A stretch of 64,000 nt of DNA from Flavobacteriales bacterium (GCA_016710965.1 JADJTW010000031.1:1-64000); one strand, 5' to 3'; positions 11,712 through 22,465 are shown, counted from the stretch's first letter. Notes: generated from the letters alone by a model not told the origin. Program-made: numbers and translations.

Positions 11712-13212
11712 CGCCTACGCAGCGCCTGCGCTCCCTTCTTTATCTTCCATTCCCGCAACCACTCCACTAAATCGCGCGTGAGGCCGAGCACGTGAGCCAT
11801 AGGCCAGAATAGCGTCGCAACGAGCAAAGCGCGTAAGGGTAGATCGATGATCGGTTCACCTGTGAGCGGGATCCAAGGCACCAACCAGCCCAGACCAGCG
11901 GTGATCAACGGCAAAGCCAACATGCGCGGTTCAAATGGCCAGAGCCCGTAACGCCGACGCAGGAACCAAGTGCGATATGCGTTCACGACCACCAGTGAGA
12001 TAAGCGTAGCATACGCAGCGCCTACAATGCCCATGCTCCTGATGAGGATGAAATTGGCGATGGCATTGATCACGAGCATGCTCAGGCTGCTCCATGCATC
12101 GAGCCGATAGCTACGCGACATGCTGATGATTCCGGAGGCCAGACCATTGGCGCTGTTGAGGAGATAGGCCAGCCCGATGATCAAGGTCACTTCTGCGGCG
12201 TTTGCGTAGTCGGCAGGCAGCAGGGTGAAGAGGTCGTCGACTGCTGTCCAGATGAGAACGAACAGGAAACACGAGGCGCGGGCTGCACCAGTGCAGACCG
12301 ACGGTAGAGCATCGCGATCGTCGACCAGTCGTTCTGCTTCCAGGCATCGGCTAGCAATGGCGCTGCGGCTTGCAGCAATGCGCGGCCAGGAGCGGCGATC
12401 ACCGATCCGAAATAGAAGGCTACAGCATAGTGCGCTACTTGGGACAACGCCTCCTTCCCGAGCAAGGCACCGATCATGAACTGGTCCATGTTGCCCAGGA
12501 CGATCCCAGCCACACTACCCCAGAAAGTGTAGAACGTATATGTGCCCATGCTCAGGCGCAAGCGACGGGGCATCCAGCGATGCTTCCAGCCGATGCGGAA
12601 ATGGCCCGATCGTGCGAGGTCGACCATGAGCGCCAGCGTGCATACAAGGAAGATAACCGTATAGAACACCATGAATGTTGCGAATGGCATCGGCTTCCAT
12701 GCTTGCACAGCGATGAGTAGCGTTTGGAGGACCCGCAGGACGAACTCGCGGATGAACGTCGGCTGCACCGTGCGCCGTAACGACCGGCTGTAGCTGCGCA
12801 GCAGGATGAAAAAGACCTCAGCCAGTACCAGCGGCAATACCAGAAGACCGTGAGTGCCATACAATGCGTTCCGGTCGGCGAAAACGTCGGAGAGCACACT
12901 ATGCATCAAGCCCAGCACCAGCATGGCCAGCAGCGCCATGGCGGTGCCGAAGAGGAGAAGCATGCCCAGCAAACCACGGTGTGCGCGCTCAGGAGAACGG
13001 AAGTACGGGAAATAACGGATGACGGTATTCTCCGCACCCAATTGCGCCACCTGCGCGGTCATGATGGCGATCGAGAGCAGCAATCGCGTGAGCCCGAATT
13101 GGTCCGCTTCGAGCACCTTCGGGTACAACAGCACCACGTTCACGAAGCCCAGCGTGATGCCGACATAAGCGAGCAGCGTGTTGAGCGTGGCCTGTCTGGC
13201 AAGGATCCCCAT
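11705..13212 (-). CDS. Polysaccharide flippase (Wzx/MOP-like), frameshifted near 12250
   Basis: Multi-spanning membrane protein of the polysaccharide biosynthesis/MATE-like superfamily, expected to flip lipid-linked glycans across the inner membrane. I chose ATG 13212 (MGILARQATLNTLLAYVG) because the family begins with an amphipathic stretch followed at once by helix 1. About twelve hydrophobic helices follow, including FGLTRLLLSIAIMTAQVAQL, LLVLPLVLAEVFFILL and SVAGIVLGNMDQFMIGALLG. After a paired shift at about 12,250-12,290 the frame continues as VTLIIGLAYLLNSANGLASG to the stop at 11705. Total near 500 codons. It is followed, with overlap, by a GT4 gene, consistent with a polysaccharide operon. 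Confidence 0.9.
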
Positions 13213-13241
13213 CGGCGGCGAAAGTAGCCCCACGTATTCGG

Positions 13242-13249
13242 TACATTCG
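13242..13249 (+). promoter_or_regulatory. Candidate -7 box TACATTCG
   Basis: TACATTCG lies 5 bases before the start of the PKD/T9SS gene and matches the recurrent TACnTTCG box of this window, which resembles the Bacteroidota -7 consensus TAnnTTTG. No clear TTG is seen about 19 bases upstream. The closeness to the GTG at 13254 would leave a leaderless or very short leader, which would favour the internal ATG at 13290 as the start. Confidence 0.35.
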
Positions 13250-13253
13250 ATGC

Positions 13254-15119
13254 GTGGAAGCAACGAAACGATCCGCATTGGCTGCTTGGATGCTTTTGGG
13301 CGCAGGTCTCCTCGTCAGCGCGCAAGGCACCATCTGGCACTTTGGCGATGGTGCCGGTCTGGACTTCAGTAGTGGCGCGCCAGTAGCTATCGGCGGTGGG
13401 GCTTCATACTCGCTGGACAACAGCACCACGGTCACCGATAACGCAGGCAGCCTCCTTTTCTATTCCAACGGCGAGAGCGTATGGGATGCTACGCACAACG
13501 TCATGCCCAACGGCAGCGGTCTGCTGGGAGATCTCGATGCAGGACAATGCGCACTAGCGGTCCATCGGCCCGGAACGGACATCTTCTACCTCTTCACGGT
13601 TGACAATTGGAACGGCGTTAACGGCCTGCGCTACTCGGTCGTGGACATGGATCTGAACGGCGGGCTCGGCGACGTCACCCTCAAGAATCAGATGCTGCAC
13701 ACGCCAAGCACGGAGCGTTTGGAAGCGGTCCGCCACCCGAGCGATGGAAGCTGGTGGCTGATCTCGCACGATTGGGGCAACAGCGACTTCAGGGCGTACC
13801 ACATCAACACCAACGGATTGAACACCGCACCCGTCATCAGCAGTGTTGGCTCATCGCACTCTGGCAACTCGTATGATTCCGCAGGGCAGCTGTCGGCCTC
13901 GCCTGATGGCACCATGCTCTGCTGCGGCATCTACACCCAGAACAAATTCCAAGTCTTCGATTTCGACGCCACGACCGGTATCGTGAGCAATGCACGAAAC
14001 CTTACAGGGTACACAAACGCCTGGGGTTGCGCGTTCTCCCCAAGCAGTCAACGGCTCTATCTCACCAAGTGGTACGACAACGAAGTTTGGCAAGTGGACC
14101 TCAGCGCCGGGTCGTGGAGCCAAGTGCAGGGCAGCGCCGTACTGGTTGGCACCACATCAGCCAACTACAGCGGCTGGCAGGCTGGCTACCTGCAACTCGC
14201 CCCCGATAACAAAGTGTACATGGCCACCTTCGGTGAGAACAGCATCGCACGCATTGCTTCACCGGACGCATTGGGCGTGGCATGTGGTTTCACTGACGCT
14301 GCCGTCGGATTGGGCGCAGGCATCTGCAAAGCTGGCCTGTGCCGCACGGCTACAAGCGATGTATGCGCGCTGAGCGTTGCGCTGCCGATCCTCAGCGGTT
14401 GTGCGTGGTCACCCTTGCAGATCCAAGCGCTGGTGAATGGAATACCGATGTCGTGGTCGTGGGATTTCGGTGATGGCACTACTTCCACGCTTCCTGCTCC
14501 GCTCATGCACACCTACTTCGCACAAGGTGTCTACATCGTAACCGTGTCAGTTTCCGATGCAAGCGGCAATTGCGTCGACAACGCACAGGCGGCTGCGCTC
14601 GTCGGTGCGCCAGAGACCGCTGGTGCCGACACTTCGATCACGCTGTGCGCATCGGATCCTCCCCTGAACCTATTCGCGCTGTTGAGCCCTTATGCCGATG
14701 GGAACGGCAGTTGGCTGGATCAAGCAGGTGCAGCTGTCCCGTCCTCATTCGACCCCATGATCCAATCCTCTACCATCTTGGTCTACGCGATCTACGGCGT
14801 TCACTCCGGTCCGGATACCGCGACCGTCTCCATTACGGTCGAAGAATGCAACGCGATCGGCGAATCGGCCGATCCAGCGCATATGGTGCTCTTCCCGAAT
14901 CCCTGTGACGATCAGGTCACGATCGTCCTCCCATCCGATTCACGGGATTGGAGCATCGCAATTCTCGACACTCACGGAAGGAACATCCGGGCCATCTCAT
15001 CGCGGGGAAACCATGTCGTCGAATTTGATCTTGAGGGCATCAGTGCAGGCGCGTACGTCATGCGATTCACATCCTCTGCAGGGCGCAGCAGGCCAATTCC
15101 CTTAGTCAAGCTGCACTAA
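13254..15119 (+). CDS. PKD-domain protein with T9SS type A sorting domain
   Basis: Secreted surface protein. A signal peptide (AAWMLLGAGLLVSAQG) follows a GTG start at 13254; an ATG at codon 13 is the alternative. Residues of about 25-370 form a propeller-like region: IWHFGDGAGLDF, GSLLFYSNGESVWD, VMPNGSGLLG, ADQCALAV-like strands and YLQLAPDNKVYMATFG, as in many Bacteroidota proteins that precede a PKD domain. A PKD domain occupies about 395-445 (SWSWDFGDGTTST, HTYFAQGVYIVTVSVSD). The end is a type A sorting domain: VLFPNPCDDQVTIVLP, ILDTHGRNIRAI, ISAGAYVMRF. It is intact, 621 codons, unlike most neighbours. It is divergent from the flippase and its end overlaps the convergent glycosyltransferase by four bases. 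The ligand is unknown. Confidence 0.9.
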   Translation: MEATKRSALAAWMLLGAGLLVSAQGTIWHFGDGAGLDFSSGAPVAIGGGASYSLDNSTTVTDNAGSLLFYSNGESVWDATHNVMPNGSGLLGDLDAGQCALAVHRPGTDIFYLFTVDNWNGVNGLRYSVVDMDLNGGLGDVTLKNQMLHTPSTERLEAVRHPSDGSWWLISHDWGNSDFRAYHINTNGLNTAPVISSVGSSHSGNSYDSAGQLSASPDGTMLCCGIYTQNKFQVFDFDATTGIVSNARNLTGYTNAWGCAFSPSSQRLYLTKWYDNEVWQVDLSAGSWSQVQGSAVLVGTTSANYSGWQAGYLQLAPDNKVYMATFGENSIARIASPDALGVACGFTDAAVGLGAGICKAGLCRTATSDVCALSVALPILSGCAWSPLQIQALVNGIPMSWSWDFGDGTTSTLPAPLMHTYFAQGVYIVTVSVSDASGNCVDNAQAAALVGAPETAGADTSITLCASDPPLNLFALLSPYADGNGSWLDQAGAAVPSSFDPMIQSSTILVYAIYGVHSGPDTATVSITVEECNAIGESADPAHMVLFPNPCDDQVTIVLPSDSRDWSIAILDTHGRNIRAISSRGNHVVEFDLEGISAGAYVMRFTSSAGRSRPIPLVKLH

Positions 15120-16386
15120 CCAGCACCCAGCACCGCCCCCATCCGTTCGGCCAGCGCGACCCTCGAATAGGCCGTGCTCACGGCGCCTGTCGCTGGCAGA
15201 TCGAACATCCTTCGCACCGCCGCTGCGTCCCAGTCCGTGCGTGCGCGGTCGAGCAGCAAATGCGGTGTGCGCAGTACGCGCCCCACATCGCCATCGCCCG
15301 GGCCCACGGCGATGATGGGCCTGCCGACGCTGAGGTACTCGAACAACTTGCTGGTGAGCACGCCCTTCGCATTGGCGGTGTCGTTGATGCTGAGCAGCAG
15401 CACACGCGCCCGTTGCATGGAGCGCATGGCCTGTGCGTGGTCCACACTGCCGATGCGCTCCACCTTGCTGGCGAGGCCCGCTGCCGCGATGGACGAAAGC
15501 ACGGCCTGGTCCGCGGCACCGATGAAGCGCAGCTTCAACCGCTGCCCGAAGGAGGCTTCTCCCGCGCACAGTTCGGCGAGCAGCTTCCATAGCGCTGGCA
15601 CATCGCGCGTGGCCGTCATGCTGCCCACGTGAACGAGGCTGTATTCCTCATCCACCGGTTCGGGCGGTACGGGCACGTCGGCGGGGTCATAACCGTTGGT
15701 GATCACCTCTGTGTTGCGCGACCCAGCGTCTTGATCTCATCGGCCATGGTCCATCCCACAACAACGTTCGCATCGGCGGCAGCGATCACTGCGCGTTCCA
15801 AGCGGTGGTGCTTGCGATCGGCCCATGCGGTGAGCTTCAATTGCGGGTAGAAGTCGATGTTGGTCCACGGGTCGCGCCAGTCGGCGATCCAGCGCAGCGC
15901 CGGGAAGCGCTTCTTCAGCCCCAAGGCGATCAGGTGCATGCTGTGCGGCGGGCCGGTGCTCACGATAGCGTCCACCGGATGCTCGCGCAGGTAGCGTTCG
16001 AGGAATCGCACCGATGGATTCACCCACCACACGCGCGCATCGGGCACGAAGGCGTTGCCGCGGACCCATACGGCCAGGTCGTCGCGCCAGCTCTTCTTCT
16101 TCCTCCGTTGAGGAAGGCCGAGGTGGACCTTCTCATCGGCCTTGCGCCCGGTGAGGCGCTTGTACCACAGGAATAGGGCTCCGGCGATCGGCCGTTCGAT
16201 CACCTCCACGATCGGTGGCACCTCGGCCAATAGCGCAGCATCGGGGTGATACCCCGGATTGCTGGGCGTGTACACCACGGGTTGCCAGCCGAACTGCGGC
16301 AGGTACTTGCTCATCTTCAGCCAGCGCTGCACGCCGGCACCGCCGTTGGGCGGCCAGTAGTAGGTGATGATGAGCACGCGCTTCAT
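15116..16386 (-). CDS. Glycosyltransferase family 4 protein (one frameshift at about 15,705)
   Basis: GT-B enzyme. The ATG at 16386 overlaps the upstream YfhO stop as ATGA and begins MKRVLIITYYWPPNGGAGVQ, the acceptor-domain loop typical of the family. Next come FVPDARVWWVNPS, IVSTGPPHSMHLIAL, WIADWRDPWTNIDFYP and ANVVVGWT. After the shift the donor domain follows: EVITNGYDPADV, LVHVGSMTATRDV, LRFIGAADQAV, VERIGSVDHAQAM and ANAKGVLTSKLFEYLSVGRPIIAVGP with the conserved KLFEYL acidic residue. About 423 codons. Homologues act on lipopolysaccharide or exopolysaccharide; the sugar cannot be told from sequence alone. Confidence 0.91.
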
Positions 16387-19260
16387 GCGCCCTCGCCGCC
16401 CGGCCGGCGGGAAGTGGCGTCGCACCTCCGTGCCCACGACACCCAGTGCAAGCAGCAGCACAAGCACGGAAGCGGCCAACGAGATGACGCCGACCGATGG
16501 TACGCTCCGCCATCGACCTTGAAGACGACCTGGTGCTTGCCCGCTGGCACGGCCATGGCGCGTAGTACATAGTCGGCACGCGCGTAAGGTGATTCCTTGC
16601 CGTCGACGAAGGCCTTCCAATCGGGCCCGTACCAGATGGCGCTGAAGACCACGATGCCTCCATGCGAACTGTTCACGGTGTACACCAGGCTGTCAGTGGC
16701 GAGTGATCCAAGCGTGACCCTGGCGCTGCTGTCCATGCTGGCACTGGCGCCGCCGAGCTGATCGCGGTAGCGCTCATCCACCAACGCGGTGCGGCGGGTA
16801 TCGATGTTGCCCAGCGTTGCGATCTCCTCGTCGGCGTCCTTCACGTAGTGCAGCTCCTCAACGAACCAGGCGCTGCCGAAGAGCTCGGTGTTCATCAGCG
16901 GCGGGCGCGAGCCATCGTACTTGAGGTAGCGCGTGTTCAGCATGTTCAGCACCCCTTCGCGTGCGAAGAGACTGTCGAGCGCCGCTTGCGAACGCACCGC
17001 GGACAGACCTTCGCCGATGCGCTGAATGGCTGGGCCCAACTGGAATTCGATGAGTTCCTGGTAGCGCGAGCTTGGCGCCATGGTAGCCGCCCACGCTCTT
17101 GTGGAAGAAGCTGGTGCGCCCATCGTTGAAAGGATCGCGCAGGTTGAGGACGCGGAAGTCGCTGTTGCGCCGAAGGCTGCCGAAGCGTGCAACGACCTCT
17201 TCATCCTTGCTGATGAGACGGGCTGTGCCTCGCTCATCAGCGCGTGCTTCCTTCATGCGCTTCATCGCCGCCAGGTGGTACTCCTGCACCTGCGGGCCCC
17301 ATTCGGTGCGCAGGATGGCCATGTCGGCGCTGTCCGGCGCGAAGGGCAGCTGCGCGCTCTTCTTATCCTCCCACGCCAGGTACCGGCCCTTCTCCTTCTC
17401 GTTGTTCACTAGCGCTTATCCACGGTCCAGCCATCCACCAGGATGAACACGCCCAGCAGTCCGATAACGCCCGCCTTCGGCAGGATGCGGCCTTTGAACA
17501 GGGGCCAGGACGCTCAGGCCAAGCGCCACGAAGAGCAGGCTGCGCAGGGCATCCATGCGCAGGACGCCCATGCGATATTCCTGGAGCCCATCGACGAAGG
17601 AGACCACATCGGCTTCGCTGGCGCTGCCGTTATCGATACGCAGGTTGTACACGGCACGCTCGGCATCGCTGATGAAATCGAAGAAGGCACCAGGCGCTGC
17701 AATGAACAGCATGAGCAGCAGGATGACGACGCCCGTGGGCACCATGAAGCGCAGGTCGTAGATGATGCCTTTGCCCTTCTCGCGCAGCAGTCGATCGAGG
17801 TAGAGGATGGCGAGCACGGGCCCTGGCCAGCTCCACGATCACCAGGATGATGGTGACCGCGCGGAACTTGCTGTATCCCGGCACGTGATCGAGGGAGAAA
17901 TCGGTAAGGGGCGTGTAGTTGCGGCCCCAGCTGAGCATGAGGGTGAGCAGCAGCGATCCGAAGAGCGCATAGGCCAGCGAGTCCTTCCACAGGAAGAGGC
18001 CCGCCAGGAGGTGAGCGATCATGAGCACGCCACTGAGGAACGATGGTGCGATGCCCATGCCCGAGAGCGCTGCCGAGACATTCGGCAGGTTGATCAGAGC
18101 ATGAGACCGATGAAGGGCACCGCGCCCAGCACCCACCAACGCGCGGCACCTTCCACCTGCGCCAACGCCAGCAGCATGAGCAGCACCACGATGGCGCCCA
18201 GGTACACCGGGCCGCTGGTGAAGCTCTGGTCGCCCCAATAGCTCTTCACGTACGAACCGCTCTGGTATTCCTTCTGAAGCGCCTGCGCGAACTCGCGATC
18301 ATCCTTGAACTGATCGAAGTCCTCGCGCTTGGTGATCATGGAGCCCGAAGCACCGCCCTTGACGTTGGGCACCAGCAGGCTGAAGCTCTCCTGCTTGCCG
18401 TAGCTCCACCCGGTCACGTAGTCGCGGTCCAGTCCGCTGGTGCGATTGCTGCTCGCCGGTGAACCATCCGGTTCGATGGTGAGCTCGCTGGCGCCCCGTG
18501 TGGTGTACGCGCCATATTCGCTCGTGGTCCACAAGAGCCCGAGGTTGCAAAGCACGGCCAAAACCACTGCCACCGCGCCAAGGCCCGAGCGCTTGAGGAA
18601 GTCAGGCAACTGCTTCTCACGCAGCGTGCGCAAGGCCTCGGCAAGCACGAACAGCACCAGCACGAAACCGAGGTAGTAGGTGATCTGCACGTGGTTCTGG
18701 GTCACCTGCAAGCCCAGGAAAAGGGCGAGCAACGCAGCGCCCAGCAGCTTGCGCCCGCGGTACAGCTCGTACACGGCGCCCAGCACCATGGGCATGTAGC
18801 CGATGGCGTTGGCCTTGCTGTTGTGCCCCGCCTCCAGGATGACGAAGAAGTAACTGCTGAAGCCGAAGGCCACGGCGCCCACGATGCCCAGCCAGGGATC
18901 CACGCGCAGGCAGCAGAGGAGGATGTACATGCCCAGCAGGTACAGGAAGAGGAAGCTGGCAGGCCGCGGCAGGAAGCCGTGGAAGAGATCATCGACGAGG
19001 CTGAGCTTGTTGCTGCTCCAGATGACACTGATCTGGTATGCGGGCATGCCGCTGAACATGCTTCCCGTCCACAGTGGGTCGTTGTCGTTGAGTTCGCGGT
19101 GCTCTACGATCTCCTGCACCATGCCCCGGAAGTTGCGGATGTCACCTTGCACCAGCTGCTTGCCGCCGAGCACCGGACTGAAGTACACCAGGCACAGCAG
19201 GTAGAAGAGGGCGATGGCCGAAGCAACAGGCGCGACGATCTTCCAAGGGTTGGCTTTCAT
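16383..19260 (-). CDS. YfhO family membrane protein (frameshifted)
   Basis: Large polytopic membrane protein of the YfhO family, related by fold to GT-C glycosyltransferases and proposed to decorate surface glycopolymers. ATG 19260 gives MKANPWKIVAPVASAIALF. Visible features: GDIRNFRGMVQEI and NDNDPLWTGSMFSGMPAYQ in the first extracytoplasmic loop, where the Asp residues of GT-C active sites would lie, then repeated hydrophobic helices (FLFLYLLGMYILLCCL, LAVLCNLGLLW), ITKREDFDQF, and a C-terminal periplasmic domain with YTVNSSHGGIVVFSAIWYGP, WKAFVDGKESPYARADYVLR and VPAGKHQVVFKV. Breaks lie near 18,100, 17,820, 17,490, 17,080 and 16,500. About 959 codons. The stop overlaps the glycosyltransferase start by ATGA, so the pair is likely co-translated. 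Confidence 0.9.
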
Positions 19261-19285
19261 GCAGGCAGGCGATGGGTGGTGGCGG

Positions 19286-19507
19286 TCATTTGATCTCCTC
19301 GTACTCGGCGTCGATGATGCCGGGGTCGGTGCCGCGAGAGGGGCGGCCGGGGGGCCGTTCGATGCGCACGTCGCCGGGAGGTCGTTGCGGGCCGGGTGGC
19401 ACCGGACGGGTGCGCGCACGCGTCAGCAGCCGCAGCAGCCACCATGCGATCAGCAGCACGGCAATGGTGCGCAAGGTGTTGTTGAAGCTCGCTTCCTCGA
19501 GGGTCAT
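19286..19507 (-). CDS. DUF4834 family small membrane protein
   Basis: A 73-residue protein with one N-terminal membrane helix (LRTIAVLLIAWWLLRLL), an Arg/Pro-rich linker and the acidic C-terminus IIDAEYEEIK, the hallmark of DUF4834 in Bacteroidota. The family often lies next to a YfhO-like gene, as here. The frame extends to an ATG at 19522, but a TATCTTTG-type box on the same strand at 19520-19527 would overlap that codon, so the internal ATG at 19507 is preferred. No function is known. It is upstream of the YfhO gene with a 25-base gap, so the two are probably in one transcript. Confidence 0.75.
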   Translation of the reverse strand: MTLEEASFNNTLRTIAVLLIAWWLLRLLTRARTRPVPPGPQRPPGDVRIERPPGRPSRGTDPGIIDAEYEEIK

Positions 19508-19519
19508 CTTGAAGGCGGC

Positions 19520-19527
19520 CAAAGATA
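19520..19527 (-). promoter_or_regulatory. Candidate -7 box TATCTTTG for the DUF4834-YfhO-GT transcript
   Basis: The minus strand reads TATCTTTG, a good match to the Bacteroidota TAnnTTTG element, 13 bases before the preferred DUF4834 start. A second box, TACCTTGC, lies on the plus strand at 19544-19551 ahead of the helicase, giving a compact divergent promoter region. Confidence 0.4.
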
Positions 19528-19606
19528 GCCGGGCGTTCCGGCGTACCTTGCGCGCCGTTCGCGCGGCCCTCGCGCTTTTCTACTCCCCCCTTTTTCCCCC
19601 ACTGAG

Positions 19607-21502
19607 ATGGCATCCTTCGACGCGCTCGGTCTCCGCGCGGAGATCTCTTCGTTCCCTACAAGAACTCGGCTGGGAAACCCCAACCCCCGTGCAGGAAAGG
19701 GCCATACCGCACCTGCTCACCAGCGAACAGGACGTGGTGGTGCTGGCGCAGACGGGCACGGGCAAGACCGGCGCCTTCGGACTGCCATTGCTGGAGGATA
19801 TCGACCCCGGCCAACGCGGGGTGCAGGCACTGGTGCTGGCTCCACGCGCGAGCTGTGCGTGCAGATCACCGGCGACATCGAAGGGTTCGCCAAGCACATG
19901 AAAGGCGTGAAGCCCGTGGCCGTGTATGGCGGCGCCAACATCCGCGAGCAGGTCCGTTCGATCCAACGTGGCGCCAACATCGTTGTGGCTACGCCCGGCC
20001 GCCTGCTCGACCTCCTCGGCCGCGAAGCGATCGACCTGGGCACGGTGCAGACCGTGGTGCTCGATGAAGCCGATGAGATGCTCAACATGGGCTTCCAGGA
20101 AGACCTCACGGACATCCTGCAGAACACGCCCGAGGACAAGAAGACCTGGCTCTTCAGCGCCACCATGGGCAGCGAAGTGCGCAGCATCGCCAAGCGCTAC
20201 ATGCGCGATGCGGTGGAACTGCGGATCGGCGAGCGCAACGCGGCCGCCTCCAGCATACAGCACCAGTATTGCGTGGTGCATGCGCGCGATCGCTATGCCG
20301 CGCTGCGCCGCATCATCGATGCCGACCCCGACCTCTTCGCCATCGTCTTCTGCCGCACCAAGCACGAGACACAGGAACTCGCCAGCGCCCTCATCAAGGA
20401 CGGCCACAGCGCCGATGCCATCCACGGCGACCTGAGCCAGGCCCAGCGCGACCATGTGATGGGCCGCTACCGCGCACGCTCGCTGCGCCTGCTCATCGCC
20501 ACCGATGTGGCCGCGCGCGGATCGATGTGAACGACGTGACGCACGTGATCCATTTCGACCTGCCCGGCGAAGCGGAGAGCTACACCCACCGCAGCGGCCG
20601 CACCGCGCGCGCAGGCCGCACGGGCATCTCGCTCAGCATCATCGGCGTGCGCGATGTGGGCAAGGTCCGCCAGCTCGAACGCGCGCTGAAGACGCACTTC
20701 ACCTACATACGCGTACCTGGCGCAGGCGACATCGGCAAAGCGCAAGTGCTGGCCTACATGCAAGCTGAAGAACGTGGAAGTGGACCACGATGCGCTGGCC
20801 TCGCTGCTGCCCACGGCCCACGAAGAGCTCAACGCCTTCAGCAAGGAGGAATTGATCGAGCGATTCATGAGCGTGGCCTTCAACCGCCTCATCACGCAGT
20901 TCCGCGAGCTGCCCGACCTGAACGTGGACATGAGCCGCAAGGACCACACGGCCCGCGTTACCGCCGGCCCAGGCGGCGATCGCCCCTCCTCGCGCGAGCG
21001 ATTCAGCACCGGCAAGCAGATGTTCATCAACCTGGGCTCGGCCGACGGTTTCGACAAGGGCAAGATGCTCGGCTACGTCTGCGGCATCAGCGGCGTGCAG
21101 GGCGATGTGATCGGCCGCATGCTCATCAAGGACGTTTACTCCTTCATCGACATCGAGCCCGACCACTTCGAGCAGGTCTTCAACAGCTTCAAGGGTGCCA
21201 ACTACAAGGGCCGCAAGATCCGCGTGGATGAGGCCCAAGGTCCCGGACAGGGCGGTCCGCGCAACGACGCGCCGCGCGCACCGCGCGAGGGCGGCGAATA
21301 CAAGGGCGGTGGTTACAAAAGCGGCGGCGGCTACAAAGGCGGCGGCTACAAGAGCGACCGGCCGCACCAGAGCAGCTACCGCGGCAACGATGATCGCGGC
21401 AGCGCTCCACGGCGGGACAATACATCACGCGAGCGCGGCGGCTACCAGAAGAAGGAAGGTTTCTACACGCCCAAGCCCTTCCCCCGCAAGGAGCGGAAAT
21501 AG
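19607..21502 (+). CDS. DEAD-box RNA helicase, DeaD/CsdA type with C-terminal RNA-binding domain (frameshifted)
   Basis: ATP-dependent RNA helicase likely used in ribosome assembly or mRNA remodelling. The start MASFDALGL is followed by the Q-motif (LGWETPTPVQERAIP), Walker A AQTGTGKT, GGANIREQV, TPGRLLD, DEAD box VLDEADEML, SAT motif LFSATM, IVFCRTKHET, LLIATDVAARG and motif VI HRSGRTARAG. After about codon 380 comes a dimerisation-like helix and a DbpA-type RNA-binding domain (FINLGSADGFDKGKMLGYV, DVIGRMLIKDVYSF, FEQVFNSF), then a Gly/Arg/Lys-rich tail with YKGGGYKSGGGYKGGGYK repeats. About 632 codons. Shifts occur near 19,660, 19,845, 20,520 and 20,760; motifs are complete on both sides of each, so assembly errors are likely. 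Confidence 0.95.
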
Positions 21503-21549
21503 AAAGGCCGCGAGCGGCGCATCCCCGCCGCAGCTGGTTCCGAACGGCG

Positions 21550-21576
21550 AAAAGCCCCGGCCGAGGTGCCGGGCTT
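21550..21576 (+). terminator. Intrinsic-terminator-like hairpin after the helicase
   Basis: AAAGCCCCGG and CCGGGCTTT form a stem around a short loop with AAA before and TTT at the end of the stem, about 50 bases after the helicase stop. It also lies at the end of the convergent FN3-like gene and could serve both strands. Confidence 0.6.
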
Positions 21577-21608
21577 TCGCATGCCTGTAGTTCGCGGTAG
21601 CGGAGCGC

Positions 21609-22226
21609 TTACGCCGCGCGGCCCATGGGCCGCTCGCACTGCGCGCCTTCACCGGCGGTGCCGATGGCGCTTACGCAGAACCAGTAGGCCCTGTAGCCTC
21701 CAGGGTGGTGACCAGGTGCCGCACGCGCGTGGTAGCCGATGGGTTCCCAGTTGGCGGCCACAGCGGGGTCGCTCGCCGTCATCCACACCTGGTAGCCATG
21801 GGCGCCGTACACGCGTTTCCAGCGCAGTTCCACCTGCCTTTGCAGGTTGGTCATGCGCGCCTGCATGTCCTGCGCCGTGCCCGGTATGCCGATGGGCGCG
21901 CGTTGCTTGGCCAGGTCGTAGCCGCTGCTCTCCAGCTTGGCGGCATCGCCGGCGCACACGCTGCGCACATAGTCGGCCTGGGTGCGCAGCATATCCATCA
22001 CCTGCAATGCCAGCTGGTTGCGCAACAGCTTGCTCTGGCGGCTTCCGTTGGTCGCGTCCGCGATCGCGGCCTCGAAAGCATCGGCCAGCGCTTTCATGTC
22101 CAAGATCGGCACCGCTGGCGTGGCGAAGTTGGGGTTGCCCGTCATTTGCGCGATCACATTGCGGATGAGCGCGAGCAGCTTGACGAACGTGAGCTGGAAG
22201 AGGGAAAGCTTTATGTTCGCTTTCAT
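21609..22226 (-). CDS. Small helical protein with C-terminal fibronectin type III-like segment
   Basis: About 205 codons. The ATG at 22226 gives MKANIKLSLFQLTFVKLLAL, then DMKALADAFEAAIADATNG, SKLLRNQLALQVMDMLRTQADYV, a helical region. The C-terminal third has VELRWKRVYGAHGYQVWMT and WEPIGYHAR, which look like FN3 strands (W-K, Y-Q-V, aromatic pairs), then AYWFCVSAIGTAGEGAQ, the last FN3 strand with YWF.V.AIG. A likely indel disturbs the segment between these strands (about 21,690-21,740). Similar 'helical plus FN3' proteins of unknown role occur in Bacteroidota, often in multiple copies. No signal peptide is evident. It lies beside a palindrome and an HTH gene. Confidence 0.68.
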   Translation of the reverse strand: MKANIKLSLFQLTFVKLLALIRNVIAQMTGNPNFATPAVPILDMKALADAFEAAIADATNGSRQSKLLRNQLALQVMDMLRTQADYVRSVCAGDAAKLESSGYDLAKQRAPIGIPGTAQDMQARMTNLQRQVELRWKRVYGAHGYQVWMTASDPAVAANWEPIGYHARAAPGHHPGGYRAYWFCVSAIGTAGEGAQCERPMGRAA

Positions 22227-22465
22227 GACGTGTGCCCCGAGGACCCTCGCTGAGGCGATGCGGGTTTGTGTTAGCGGTCCGGGGCTTGGAACGCACTCAT
22301 GCAGAATTGCCATCGCGGTCGGGGACGATAACCCATATGGGTTATGGCCCATCTTCTGTGCAGTGCATCCCTGCTAGTTGGTGCGCTGCGAAAACCCACT
22401 TGGAGTATTTCGCGAAAACGCAACCCATGCCCGCATGACCACCTTGCACCCTGACCGTTTTCGAG
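22227..22465. other. Intergenic region upstream of the FN3-like gene
   Basis: No gene is supported here. The only structure found is the 18-bp palindrome annotated separately at 22,328-22,345. The stretch carries no convincing promoter box on either strand. Confidence 0.5.
22328..22345. promoter_or_regulatory. Perfect 18-bp palindrome, operator-like
   Basis: ATAACCCATATGGGTTAT is self-complementary over all 18 bases. It lies 102 bases upstream of the FN3-like gene (minus strand) and within 950 bases of the XRE-type regulator gene. A perfect, spacer-free palindrome of this length is operator-like; the regulator that would bind is an inference. Confidence 0.5.
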
